Shown here piece by piece: positions 46,389 through 59,310 of a stretch of 64,000 bases of DNA. The DNA is from Anaeramoeba ignava (Eukaryota; Metamonada; Anaeramoebidae). Position 1 is the first letter of the stretch, and every line of letters starts with the position of its first letter. The DNA lies in assembly GCA_028826165.1 (NCBI GenBank), contig JAPDFW010000059.1:881001-945000 (forward strand), in the 5' to 3' direction. The notes under the pieces were generated by a model that worked only from the letters and a program-made list of their open reading frames with translations, searched no databases and was not told where the DNA came from. A program made the translations under genes and the position numbers.

Positions 46389-48100
46389 ATGGAATTATTT
46401 CAAAATAAAGTTGTTCTTGCTCCAATGGTTAGAATTTCAACTCTTCCAACTAGAATTATTGCAAGAGAATATGGAGCAAATCTTTGTTTTTCACCTGAAA
46501 CTGTTTCATATTCAATAATAAATTCTAATCTTCAACACAATTCTGAATTAGATTGTTGGGATTTAATTCAAAATAAAGATAAAAAATCAAATTTACTTTT
46601 TAGAACTTGTAAAGAAGATCCTGATGTTATTTTTCAAATAGCTGCACCTGATGCAGAAAAAGCATTAAAAGCAGCAGAAGTTATTTCTCCAGTTGTAGCT
46701 GCAATTGATTTGAATTGTGGTTGTCCTAAAAAATTTTCAACTAAAGGAGAAATGGGAGCAGCTTTATTAAAGTTTAAAATCTTTACAAAATCAATTTGAA
46801 AATCAAAATCAAAATCATAATCAATTTGAAAATCAAAATTAAAATTAAAATCAAAATCTAAAATCAAAATCAAAATCAAAATCAAAATTAAAATTAAAAT
46901 TAAAATTAAAATCAAAATTAAAATCAAAATCAAAATCAAAATCAAAATCAAAATCAAAATCAAAATTAAAATTAAAATTAAAATTAAAATTAAAATCAAA
47001 ATAATAATTAATATTAAAATTAAAATTAAAATCAAAATCAAAATCAATTTCAAAATCAATATCAAAATCAATATCAAAATCAATATTAAAATCAAAAATT
47101 AAATCAATATTAAAATTAAAATTAAAATCATAATCAATATTTAAATCAGAATCAATATTAATATCAAAATTAAAATCAAAATTAAAATTAAAATTAAAAT
47201 CAAATTAAAAATCAAAATCAAAATCAAAATTAAAATTAAAATTAAAATCAAAATCAAAATCATAATCATAATCAAAATCAAAATTAAAATTAAAATTAAA
47301 ATCAAAATTAAAATTAAAATCAAAATTAAAATTAAAATCAAAATCATAATCAAAATTAAAATTAAAATTAAAATCAAAATTAAAATTAAAATCAAAATCA
47401 AAATCAAAATCAAAATCACAAAAGAAAACCTGAAGTAATTGCAGATATCATTTCTACATTAAAAAGAAACATTAACAAACCAATAACATGCAAAATAAGG
47501 ATATTAAACACAGATAAAGAAACAGTCGAATTAGTACAAATGATAGAGAAAGCAGGAGCAAATGCATTAACAGTACATGGACGAATGGTTCACGAGAGAC
47601 CAAGAGAAAAAGCACATTGGGATAGAATTAAAACAGTTGTTGAAAATGTTCAAATTCCTGTTATTGCAAATGGAAGTGTTTCAAGTTTTGATGATATTGA
47701 ACTAATCAAAAATCAAACAAAAGCTTCTTCCGTTATGATTGGAAAAGCTGCTCAAGATAATGTCTCAGTTTTTCGAAAAGAGGGTTTATTGAATTCTTAT
47801 TCTGTTGCTAAACGTTATGTTCAAATTGCAAAAAAGTGGAATTATCCCCCAAAAAATGTCAATTTTTTTCTTGTTAAATTGTTTACTAATCATTCAGATT
47901 CTTTGAAAGTTAACAAAATTATTTCTCAATCCAAAAATTTAAATGATCTTTTTGATTATTTTAATTCTCAAAATGATATTATTGATAATCAAGAAAAAAT
48001 AATTAGAAAAAGAGAAAAAAATGAGGAAAATGAAAATAATAATGAAAATATAAATATAGATGAAAATTTAGAAGAAAAAAAAAGATTTAAAAATGATTAA
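46389..48100 (+). CDS. DUS2: tRNA-dihydrouridine(20) synthase
   Basis: Exons 46389-46771 and 47425-48100, 352 residues. DUS2 is an FMN enzyme reducing U20 in the tRNA D-loop. Family matches: NKVVLAPMVRISTLPTRI, FRTCKEDPDVIFQIA, AAIDLNCGCPKKFSTKGEMG (with the catalytic Cys), ITCKIRIL, then ALTVHGRMVHERPREKAHWD and IPVIANGSVSSFDDI. The junction rebuilds GAALLKKPEVIADII. The C-terminus ends in an N/E/K-rich tail in place of a clear double-stranded RNA-binding domain, as expected for shorter DUS2 forms. Confidence 0.93.
46772..47424 (+). repeat. AAATCA/AAATTA repeat filling the DUS2 intron
   Basis: 653 nt of hexanucleotide units with a few CAATAT variants; donor GTTTAA, acceptor ACAAAAG. Almost no G on the transcript strand, and long open frames occur on the minus strand as artefacts. 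Confidence 0.88.
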
Positions 48101-48173
48101 ATAAAATGATTAAAAAGAAAATGGAAAATATTTTTTCATATTTTTCATTTTCATTTTTTTCATTATTTTTAGA

Positions 48174-49333
48174 ATGGAAAAAGAGAAGTTAAATAAAAAT
48201 CAATTTGAAAATCAAAATCAATTTGAAAATCAAAATCAATTTGAAAATCAAAATCAATTTGAAAATCAATTTGAAAATCAATTTGAAAATCAAAATCAAA
48301 ATAAATTCCAAAATAAAAATAAATTCCAAAATCAAAATCAATTTCAAAATCAAAATAAATTCCAAAATCAAAATCAATTTCAAAATCAAAATCAATTCCA
48401 AAATAAAAATCAATTCCAAAATCAAAATCAATTTGAAAATCAAAATCAATTTGAAAATCAATTTGAAAATCAAAATCAATTTGAAAATCAATTTGAAAAT
48501 CAAAATCAATTTGAAAATCAAAATCAATTTGAAAATCAAAATCAATTTGAAAATCAAAATAAAAATCAATTTGAAAATCAATTTGAAAATCAAAATCAAT
48601 TCCAAAATCAATTCCAAAATCAAAATCAATTTGAAAATCAAAATCAAAATCAAAATCAATTTGAAAATCAAAATCAATTTCAAAATCAATTCCAAAATCA
48701 AAATAAAAATAAAAATAAAAATCAATTTGAAAATCAATTTGAAAATCAATTTCAAAATAAATTCAAAAAAAAAAAGAAAATGTTTCAACAATTCAATCAA
48801 TATTGCAAAAAATGAAATTTAAAGATAAAAATATTTTCAAAATAATTTGTTCAATTGAAGTAATCTTCTTTTCTTTTTATCTTAATCGATATGGATTAAG
48901 ATTTAATTGTAAAATAGAGGCAAATGATGGAACAAACACAATTCAATTAACATTTTCAACTCCAAGAGAATTAGAATCACTTACAGGATTAAATAAAAAA
49001 GATCTTGAAGAAATTGAACAATTTATGAAAAGAATTGGAACAGTTCATTTATTTTATAAATGTAAATCTTCCAAAAATTCAATAATTAATGAAGAAACTA
49101 AAATCATTTTAAATTGGAAGAAAAAAAAAGTGGAACGTTTTATAGTTTTTTGTCAAGTTGATTATTTAGAAAACCAAAAAAAGAAACAAAATGAAACTTC
49201 AAATGAATTTCTTTTCAAAACAAAAAAAAATCTAAACACTTTAATTCTTGTTCAAAAATATCCAGTTATTGCTTTGGAAATTATTCCAGTTGAAGATTAT
49301 TTAATTGAAATTGAAAGATATATTAAAAAATAA
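48174..49333 (+). CDS. Possible OB-fold protein with an NQFE-rich N-terminus
   Basis: Not confidently recognised. The frame 48174-48815 is almost entirely N-Q-F-E repeats. The informative part runs from about 48765 to 49333 in another frame: ENVSTIQSILQKM, then FKIICSIEVIFFSFYLNRYG, LRFNCKIEANDGTNTIQLTF, STPRELESLTGLNKKDLEEI. That pattern (strands, a polar turn DGT, strand, then 'LTGL' helix) is reminiscent of RPA/MEIOB-type OB folds. The two frames would join by one missing base in the A11 run 48765-48775; alternatively the repeat is an intron, but no clean splice pair was found. The gene follows DUS2 by 73 bp. Confidence 0.42.
48190..48765 (+). repeat. CAATTTGAAAAT/CAAAAT repeat
   Basis: 18-nt family of units open in several frames on both strands, so openness is no evidence of coding. 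G occurs only within TTTGAAA, and no GT or AG is present inside the array. Confidence 0.85.
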
Positions 49334-49614
49334 ATAAATTTAAATTTGTTTTTATTTTTTTGGAAATAAAATTGTTTTAATTAATAAAAAAAATGGATCT
49401 TTTTTCTGTTTCTTTAAAAGAATAAAAATAAAGGTAATTTTTGTTTGAAATGAATCAAAATTGAGAATAAAAAGGGGAAAACGAATATACAAGAAATAAT
49501 CATTATTTTCCTGAATCTATTTTTTAAGAAATAAAATGAATTAAAGAAATTGAAAATAATTTAAATCAAAACGATTCAAATTAAATTCAATTAAATTTAC
49601 AAAATCCGAAAATC
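49334..49614. other. Spacer between convergent genes
   Basis: Separates the OB-fold candidate (+) and the EAF 3' end (-). AT-rich, no repeat array and no gene seen. Confidence 0.55.
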
Positions 49615-51942
<2,328 letters not shown>

Positions 51943-52012
51943 TTTTATAAAAAAAATAAAAAAATAAAAAAATGAAAAAATGAAAAAAAAATGATTTGGC
52001 TTTGATTTTAAT

Positions 52013-52029
52013 AAAAAAAATTTTTTTTT
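52013..52029. promoter_or_regulatory. A8T9 junction in the EAF/small TIM divergent promoter
   Basis: 71 bp upstream of the EAF start (51942, minus strand) and 173 bp upstream of the TIM start used here (52202). Confidence 0.38.
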
Positions 52030-52201
52030 AAAACAAGTTTGGAATTACAAATGACTTTAAAAAATGGGAAACATAAAAAATAATTATTTATTCTTTATTA
52101 TTTCTTATTCATTTCCTTTTTTTTTTTTTTTAATTTTTAGAGAAAGAAGAAAAATTTTTTTTTTTTCAATATTTTTTTTTTCATTTTTTTACTTTTCTCA
52201 A

Positions 52202-52486
52202 ATGTTTTCTTTTTTTCAATCAAAATATAAAAATCCACAAATTGAAAAAATTTACAAAATTTCACCAAAAGAAATTGATAATTTCTATAAACAAATGAGT
52301 GAAATCACAACATTTTGTTTTAAACAATGTTCTTATCCAAAAAAAAAATCAGGACAATTAAATGACAAAGAAAAAGAATGTATATCTAATTGTATGGCTT
52401 GTTATTTAGAATCACTCAAAGAAGTTGAAAATCAATTTCTTCAAATAATTCAATCTCTTATTTCTGAACAATTAAAAAAAAAATGA
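52202..52486 (+). CDS. Small TIM chaperone (Tim8/9/10/13 family)
   Basis: 94 residues from ATG 52202. Twin CX3C motif: CFKQC and, 18 residues later, CISNC, with the family contexts ITTFCFKQC and LNDKEKECISNCMACYLES. Small TIMs form hexamers in the mitochondrial intermembrane space and escort hydrophobic precursors. An in-frame ATG at 52064 would add 46 Phe/Ile-rich residues, which look like translated T-rich leader. The member cannot be assigned from sequence alone. If the host is an anaerobe with hydrogenosomes, retention of this pathway is informative. Confidence 0.8.
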   Translation: MFSFFQSKYKNPQIEKIYKISPKEIDNFYKQMSEITTFCFKQCSYPKKKSGQLNDKEKECISNCMACYLESLKEVENQFLQIIQSLISEQLKKK

Positions 52487-52500
52487 GAAAAAAAAATCGG

Positions 52501-52516
52501 AAAAAAATTTTTTTTT
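52501..52516. promoter_or_regulatory. A7T9 junction upstream of DCAF4
   Basis: 41 bp before the ATG at 52557 and 15 bp after the TIM stop codon. Confidence 0.4.
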
Positions 52517-52556
52517 AATTTTTTTAATTTTTCATTTTTTTATTTTTTTTTTCAAA

Positions 52557-53975
52557 ATGAAAAAAAGATTAAAAAGAAAAAAAGTTATTAATAAAAATAA
52601 TGCAAATCAACAAGTAAAACAATTACCTGGATATTATTTTGATTTAAAAGAACAAAAATACTATAAAATTAATGATCAAATTCGACTTAAAATTCAAAAA
52701 GAAAAAGATAAAAAAAAAGAAAAAGAAAAATTAGTTGAAAAAGAAAATAGAAAAATGAAAACAAAAAATTACAAAAATTTTGCAGTTGTTGAATCAAAAA
52801 GTGTATTTTATTCACAAATTACAAACAATTCCAAAGTATTTAAATATCCAGAACAAGAAATATTCTACTCTCTATATTCCAACTTGGAATTATCAAACAG
52901 TAAATTATTGGATTATAATTCAGTCAATGAAGAACATGTTTTTGGAATTGAAACATTTTTCTCATTTGGATCTTGTGGTGTCAAAATGGAAAGCAATCCA
53001 ATAAAACCTGAATTTATTGTAATTGGAAATGAAAATTCAAAATTAAGTTTGATTGATTTTGAAATTAAACAAAATGATTTGGAAATCATCCCAAAAATTG
53101 AATTTATTAAAATTGAAAATTCCCAAATTAGCTTATTAAATTGGATTGAAGGAAATGAAATTATTTATAGTTTGTTGGGGAATTCAAACCAAGGAGGCCA
53201 ATTAAGAATGATGAATATTGGCACTTATAATATTGAGACTTGGTTGGATTTTCCAATGAAAAGTGTATGGAGTTTTTGCTATAGAAACGATTTCTGGAAT
53301 CGATTTAACAATGGATCAAAGAATTTCAATAAAAATTCTATTCATTTAATTGGAGTTGGAATTTCAAAAGGAGGTTTTGCAATGGATTTCCAAACACATC
53401 AATTGATTAGAAGTATTTTCACTGCTAAAAGCGATGTTCTTTCTCAACAAATATCGACTGGAGAATCTGTTATTCTTAATGGCTGCCGTTCTGGTCGAAT
53501 TTATATTCAAGATTTAAGACAAAAAAAGAGCAGTTTAGTTTTGAATAAATTCAATCGTAATTTATCTCCTGTTTCAAATATGATTTTCTTAAGTGATGAA
53601 TTTAGACTTCTTTGCAGTGGAATGGATGGTAGAGTTGTTATGAGCGATCTTCGTTTTGTCAAGGATCAATTTATGTTGAGAAAATCTGAGAATTCTTTTA
53701 GTTTTAATTCCTTGAAAGTTGATCCACAAGAATCTCTCGTTTTTTTTGCAGGAAAAAATGGGAAAATTGAAGGTTTACCGTTGAATTTGAACAAAAATTT
53801 GAAATTTGAGTATGAGAATGAGAAGAATGATCCAATTGTTTCTTTTGTTGTGAATGAAGAATGGAGAAATTATGAAGATCATAAATTAATCTCAAAAAAT
53901 GGGATTTTAAGTTTTACAAAAAATTATGAATTAAATTATTTTTCCAAAAGAAACAAGATTTTAAATAAAATTTGA
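52557..53975 (+). CDS. DCAF4: DCAF4-like WD40 protein, CUL4-DDB1 substrate receptor candidate
   Basis: 472 residues, single exon. The N-terminal LPGYYFDLKEQKYYKI followed by a basic K/E coiled segment is the DCAF4 (WDR21) hallmark (PGFYYDPEKNRYFRL). The C-terminal propeller includes KSDVLSQQISTGESVILNGC plus RSGRIYIQDLR, closely matching DCAF4 SDVLAQQ...LFNGCRSGEIFAIDLR, and CSGMDGRVVMSDLR. About five to seven weak WD repeats span 110-460. DCAFs recruit substrates to CRL4 ligases; that role is by family. Confidence 0.85.
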   Translation: MKKRLKRKKVINKNNANQQVKQLPGYYFDLKEQKYYKINDQIRLKIQKEKDKKKEKEKLVEKENRKMKTKNYKNFAVVESKSVFYSQITNNSKVFKYPEQEIFYSLYSNLELSNSKLLDYNSVNEEHVFGIETFFSFGSCGVKMESNPIKPEFIVIGNENSKLSLIDFEIKQNDLEIIPKIEFIKIENSQISLLNWIEGNEIIYSLLGNSNQGGQLRMMNIGTYNIETWLDFPMKSVWSFCYRNDFWNRFNNGSKNFNKNSIHLIGVGISKGGFAMDFQTHQLIRSIFTAKSDVLSQQISTGESVILNGCRSGRIYIQDLRQKKSSLVLNKFNRNLSPVSNMIFLSDEFRLLCSGMDGRVVMSDLRFVKDQFMLRKSENSFSFNSLKVDPQESLVFFAGKNGKIEGLPLNLNKNLKFEYENEKNDPIVSFVVNEEWRNYEDHKLISKNGILSFTKNYELNYFSKRNKILNKI

Positions 53976-53979
53976 ATAG

Positions 53980-56235
53980 AATTTTAAATAAATTTATATT
54001 AATATTAAATTTAGATTATTTTTAAAATAATATTTTAAATAAATTTATAATAAAATTATTAATAAATTTTTATTTAATTTTTGATTAAAATATTAATAAA
54101 TTATTTTGATTAATTTTATATTATTATTAAATTAATAAATTATTAATAATTAAATTTAGATTATTTTTAAAATAATATTTTAAATAAATTTATAATAAAA
54201 ATATTAATAAATTTTTATTTAATTTTTGATTAAAATATTAATAAAATATTTTAATTAATTTTATATTAATTTTAAATTAATAAATTATTAATAATTAAAT
54301 TTAAATTATTTTAAATAAAATATTTTAAATAAATTTATAATAAAAATTATTAATAAATTTTTATTTAATTTTTGATTAAAATATTAATAAATATATTTTG
54401 ATTAATTTTTATTATTATTAAATTAATAAATTATTAATAATTAAATTTAGATTATTTTTAATTAAAATATTTTAAATAAATTTATAATAAAATTATTAAT
54501 AAATTTTATTTAATTTTTGATTAAAATATTAATAAATTATTTTAATTAATTTTATATTATTATTAAATTAATAAATTATTAATAATTAAATTTAGATTAT
54601 TTTTAAAAAAAATATTTTAAATAAATTTATAATAAAATTATTAATAAAATTTTTATTTAATTTTTGATTAAAATATTAATAAAATATTTTGATTAATTTT
54701 ATATTATTTTTAAATTAATAAATTATTAATAATTAAATTTAAATTATTTTTAATAAAATATTTTAAATAAATTTATAATAAAATTATTAATAAATTTTTA
54801 TTTAATTTTTGATTAAAAATATTAATAAATTATTTTAATTAATTTTATATTATTTTTAAATTAATAAATTATTAATAATTAAATTTAGATTATTTTTAAT
54901 TAATATTTTAAATAAATTTATAATAAAATATTAATAAATTTTTATTTAATTTTTGATTAAAATATTAATAAATTATTTTAATTAATTTTATATTATTATT
55001 AAATTAATAAATTATTAATAATTAAATTTAGATTATTTTTAAATTAATATTTTAAATAAAATTATAATAAAATTATTAATAAATTTTTATTTAATTTTTG
55101 ATTAAAATATTAATAAAATTATTTTTAATTAATTTTTATATTATTTTAAATTAATAAATTATTAATAATTAAATTTAGATTATTTTTAAATTAATATTTT
55201 TAAATAAATTTATAATAAAATTATTAATAAATTTTTATTTAATTTTTGATTAAAAATATTAATAAATTATTTTAATTAATTTTATATTATTATTAAATTA
55301 ATAAATTATTAATAATTAAATTTAGATTATTTTTAAATTAATATTTTAAATAAAATTATAATAAAATATTAATAAATTTTTATTTAATTTTTGATTAAAA
55401 TATTAATAAATTATTTTAATTAATTTTATATTATTATTAAATTAATAAATTATTAATAATTAAATTTAGATTATTTTTAAATTAATATTTTAAATAAATT
55501 TATAATAAAATTATTAATAAATTTTTATTTAATTTTTGATTAAAATATTAATAAAATATTTTTATTAATTTTATATTATTATTAAATTAATAAATTATTA
55601 ATAATTAAATTTAGATTATTTTTAATAAAATATTTTAAATAAATTTATAATAAAATTATTAATAAATTTTTATTTAATTTTTGATTAAAATATTAATAAA
55701 ATATTTTGATAAATTTTATATTATTATTAAATTAATAAATTATTAATAATTAAATTTAGATTATTTTTAAATTAATATTTTAAATAAAATTATAATAAAA
55801 ATTATTAATAAATTTTTATTTAATTTTTGATTAAAATATTAATAAAAAATATTTTAATTAATTTTATATTATTATTAAATTAATAAATTATTAATAATTA
55901 AATTTAGATTATTTTTAAATTAATATTTTTAAATAAAATTATATATTAAAATTATTAATAAATTTTTTTTTTTATTTTTGATTAAAAATATTAATAAAAT
56001 TATTTTAATTAATTTTATATTATTATTTTAAATTAATAAATTATTAATAATTAAATTTAGATTATTTTTAAATTAATATTTTAAATAAATTTATAATAAA
56101 ATTATTAATAAATTTTTATTTAATTTTTGATTAAAATATTAATAAAATATTTTAATTAATTTTATATTATTATTAGATTAATAAATTATTAATAATTAAA
56201 TTTAGATTATTTTTAATATAATATTTTAAATAAAA
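53980..56235. repeat. AT satellite array 2, about 16 units of about 146 bp
   Basis: Unit landmarks: AAATTTAGATTATTTTTAAA, ATAAATTTATAATAAAATTA, TTTTTATTTAATTTTTGATT and TAAATTAATAAATTATTAAT. The first landmark recurs about every 145-147 bp from 54009 to 56200. It fills the interval between DCAF4 and ubiquilin; no gene is present. Confidence 0.92.
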
Positions 56236-56439
56236 TTTTAAATTTGGATTTTTGTTTTTTTAAAGTAGGATCCAAAATAAATTTAGATCAAAATCTTAAT
56301 TAAAAAAAAATAAATTAAGAAAATCAAATAATTTTTATATTAAATTAGTAATTAATTTATTTTTTTATTATTTAACAAAAAAAAAAGTTTTTATTTTTCA
56401 TTTTTTTTTTACAAAATTTTATTTTTAAAACAATTTTAG

Positions 56440-59001
56440 ATGACTGAGATTACAATAAACGTAAAATTATCAACTGGTTCATTGATTTCAATAGAAGTTA
56501 ATAAAGCATGGACTATAACCGAATTAAAAGAAAAACTAGCTGGAGTAACACAAATACCAGCAGAACAACAAAATTTAGTATTTGCAGGACAAGTTTTAAA
56601 AGATCAACGAGAAATAGAAAGTTATGGTAAATTTTATTTTAATTTTAATTTTGATTTTAATTTTAATTTTAATTTTAATTTTAATTTTAATTTTTTAATT
56701 TTATTTTAATTTTAATTTTTAAAAATTTTAATTTTAATTTTAATTTTAATTTTATTTTAATTTAATAATAATTTTATAATTTTAATTTTTAATTTTAATT
56801 TTAATTTTAATTTTAATTTTAATTTTAATAAAATTTTAAATGAATTTTTTATAATTTTAATTTTAATTTTAAATTAAAATTATTTTTTTAATTTTAAATT
56901 TAAAATTATTTTTAATAAAATATTTTAAATTTTAAAATTTTAATTTTTGGATTTTTGTTTTTAATTTTAGGATAATTTTAATTTTAATTTTTTAAATTTT
57001 AATCAAAATTTTATTTTAAAAATAATTTTTAAGAAAATCAAATAATTTTTATATTAAATTAGTAATTAATTTTATTTTTATTATTTAACAAAAGTTTTTT
57101 TATTTTTCATTTTTACAAAATTTTTATTTTAAAACAATTTTAGATGACTGAGATTACAATAAACGTAAAATTTTCAACTGGTTAATCGTGCATGGACTAT
57201 AATTTTAATTTTAATTTTAATTTTAATTTTAAAATTTTAAAAACTTTTTAATTTTAATTTTAACACAAATACCTTGAATTTTAATTCAAAATTTAGTAAT
57301 TTTGCAGGACAAGTTTTAAAAGATCAACGAGAAATTTTAGAATTTTAATTTTAATTTTAATTTTAATTTTAATTTTAATTTTAATTTTAATTTTAATTTT
57401 ATTTAATTTTAATTTTATTTAATTTTATAAATTAATTTTAATTTTAATTTTAATTTTAATTTTAATTTTAATTTTAATTTTAATTTTAATTTCTAATTTT
57501 AATTTTAATTTATTTTTTTACATGATTTGAATTTTAATTTATTTTTTTTTATTTGAATTTTTTTTTTATTTTTTTCCGAATTTAGGAATAAAGGAAAAAA
57601 ACACAATATATCTTGTTAAAAGAGCCGCAAACAAAATATCACAAGGATTAGGAGCAAAGCCAAAGAGCACAACAACGAACACAACGAACCCAACAAACAC
57701 AACACAAACACAACAACCACAACAACAACCACGACAACAACCAAATAATCCATTTGGGGGATTAGGTGGTTTAGGGGGATTAGGTGGAATGGGCGGATTT
57801 GGAATGCCAAACATGGACATGAATCAAATGATGGAAATGATGAACAACCCGTTGATCCAGCAAATGATGGACTCAATGATGCAAAATCCACAAGTTCTAC
57901 AAATGATGATCCAAAGCAATCCAATGATCCAACAAATGATAAATGCAAATCCTGAACTCCAGCATGTTTTCAACAACCCCGAAGTCATGCGTCAGGTAAT
58001 GGACATGATACGCAATCCAGAGCTCATGCAGCAAATGCAGCGCGGTCTAGACTTGCAAATGGGCCAGCTCTCAAACCTTCCAAACGGATTTAGTCAACTA
58101 AGAAGTTTGTACGATGAATTCCAACAGCCAATGATGGATGCTATGTCACAAAGAAACACAGACCAAGAAAGCGAGGATGTTCAACAAACAGAACAACAAC
58201 AATCCACTGGCATCCCTAATACTCAACCAATGCCAAATCCTTGGTCTAGTCAACAACAATCTCATCAATCAACTCAAACTCAATCCCAAAATCCTCAAAA
58301 TCAAACTCGAAATCAATCCCAAAATCAATCACAAAATTCTAACCCTTTTAATTTCCAAGGAATGTTCGATTCTTTCTTGAATAATCCTGATTTAATGCAG
58401 CAAATGATGCAAAATAATCCCTTTTTATCTGGTTTTCAACAACCTCAAAATCAATCTCAAAATCAAACCCAAAATCAAACCCAAAATCAAACCCAAAATC
58501 GAAATCCTTTTAGTTTAGATTTTTTGTCAATGTTTAATCAACCGTATGATTTCAAATCAAATTAAAACAAAATATTTAAAAAATTTAAAAAATTGAAAAA
58601 ATTTAAAAAAATTGAAAAAATATTTCCTTTCATGTTAAATCAAATTTTTATTTAAATTTTATTTCTTTTCTTTCAGTCAAAATCAAACGAGAAACACAAC
58701 AACACAACCAACAAACACAGAAACTGATCCAAACAAACAACAAACTCAACCAAAAGGTTAGTTCTTTCTTTTTTTTTTTTAATTTCTAATATCTAGAAAT
58801 AATAAAATCATTAAATAAATTTTCTTTTCTTTCTAAATAATTAAAAAAGATCAAGAAAGACCAGAAATAAGATATGCTTCTCAACTTTCTCAATTAAATG
58901 AAATGGGATTTACAGATCCAAAAGATAATATTGAAGCTTTAATTTCAACTGGTGGAAACATACAAGCAGCAATTTCTCTTTTATTGAGCAAAGAAAAATA
59001 A
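56440..59001 (+). CDS. UBQLN: Ubiquilin (Dsk2-type shuttle protein)
   Basis: Four exons: 56440-56626, 57586-58543, 58677-58756, 58850-59001, 458 residues. Ubiquilins carry ubiquitinated clients to the proteasome. N-terminal ubiquitin-like domain: ITINVKLSTGSLISIEV, ...LVFAGQVLKDQREIESYG joined by the splice to IKEKNTIYLVKR. Middle STI1-like region: NNPLIQQMMDSMMQNPQVLQ and NPELQHVFNNPEVMRQVMDM, plus a second block NNPDLMQQMMQNNPF. The C-terminal UBA domain: QLSQLNEMGFTDPKDNIEAL and TGGNIQAAISLLL. Exon 2 is noticeably less A/T-rich than neighbours. Intron 1 (959 nt) holds TTTTAA repeats and a degenerate copy of exon 1. Confidence 0.94.
56935..57345 (+). pseudogene. Eroded duplicate of the ubiquilin promoter and first exon inside intron 1
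   Basis: The duplication covers about 250 bp of 5' flank plus exon 1. ATG at 57144 starts ATGACTGAGATTACAATAAA as in the real exon, then a stop appears after AACTGGTTAA. Later exact fragments are GCATGGACTATAA, AACACAAATACC and, at 57302-57335, a run beginning TTTGCAGGACAAG and ending CAACGAGAAAT. Between fragments, unique sequence is replaced by TTTTAA repeats. It cannot encode a ubiquitin-like domain. Confidence 0.85.
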
Positions 59002-59310
59002 ATTTCAAAATAAATTTAATAATAATAATAACACAAGTAATAAACAATTTTCAAGAATGAAGTTTGTTACTGCGTTTTTAAAACAATTTTATCATTTTCA
59101 GAGAGTATTTTAATTGGTTTAGAACCAACGAAAAATTTCCATTTTTTTGTTTTCTTTTCATTTTCTTTTCATTTTCTTTTTCTTTTCTTTTCTTTTGATT
59201 TTCTTTTTCATTTTCTTTTTTGATTTTTTGATTTTCTTTTCTTTTTCTTTTTTGATTTTTTGATAAAAAAATTAGTGAAAAAAAAAACAATTTTAATTTT
59301 TGATTTATTT
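59002..59310. other. Ubiquilin 3' flank
   Basis: Contains a TTTTCTTTTCATTTTC-type pyrimidine-rich repeat (about 59140-59270) and no convincing gene; the K/N/E-rich minus-strand frame 59078-59290 follows the repeat. Confidence 0.55.

Noticed and set aside
46634-47419. Minus-strand Ile-Leu repeat frames
   Set aside because: Antisense reading of the DUS2 exon and its AAATCA intron repeat.
57144-57335. Second functional ubiquilin first exon
   Set aside because: Stops after 14 codons and has lost most of the ubiquitin-like domain to TTTTAA repeats.
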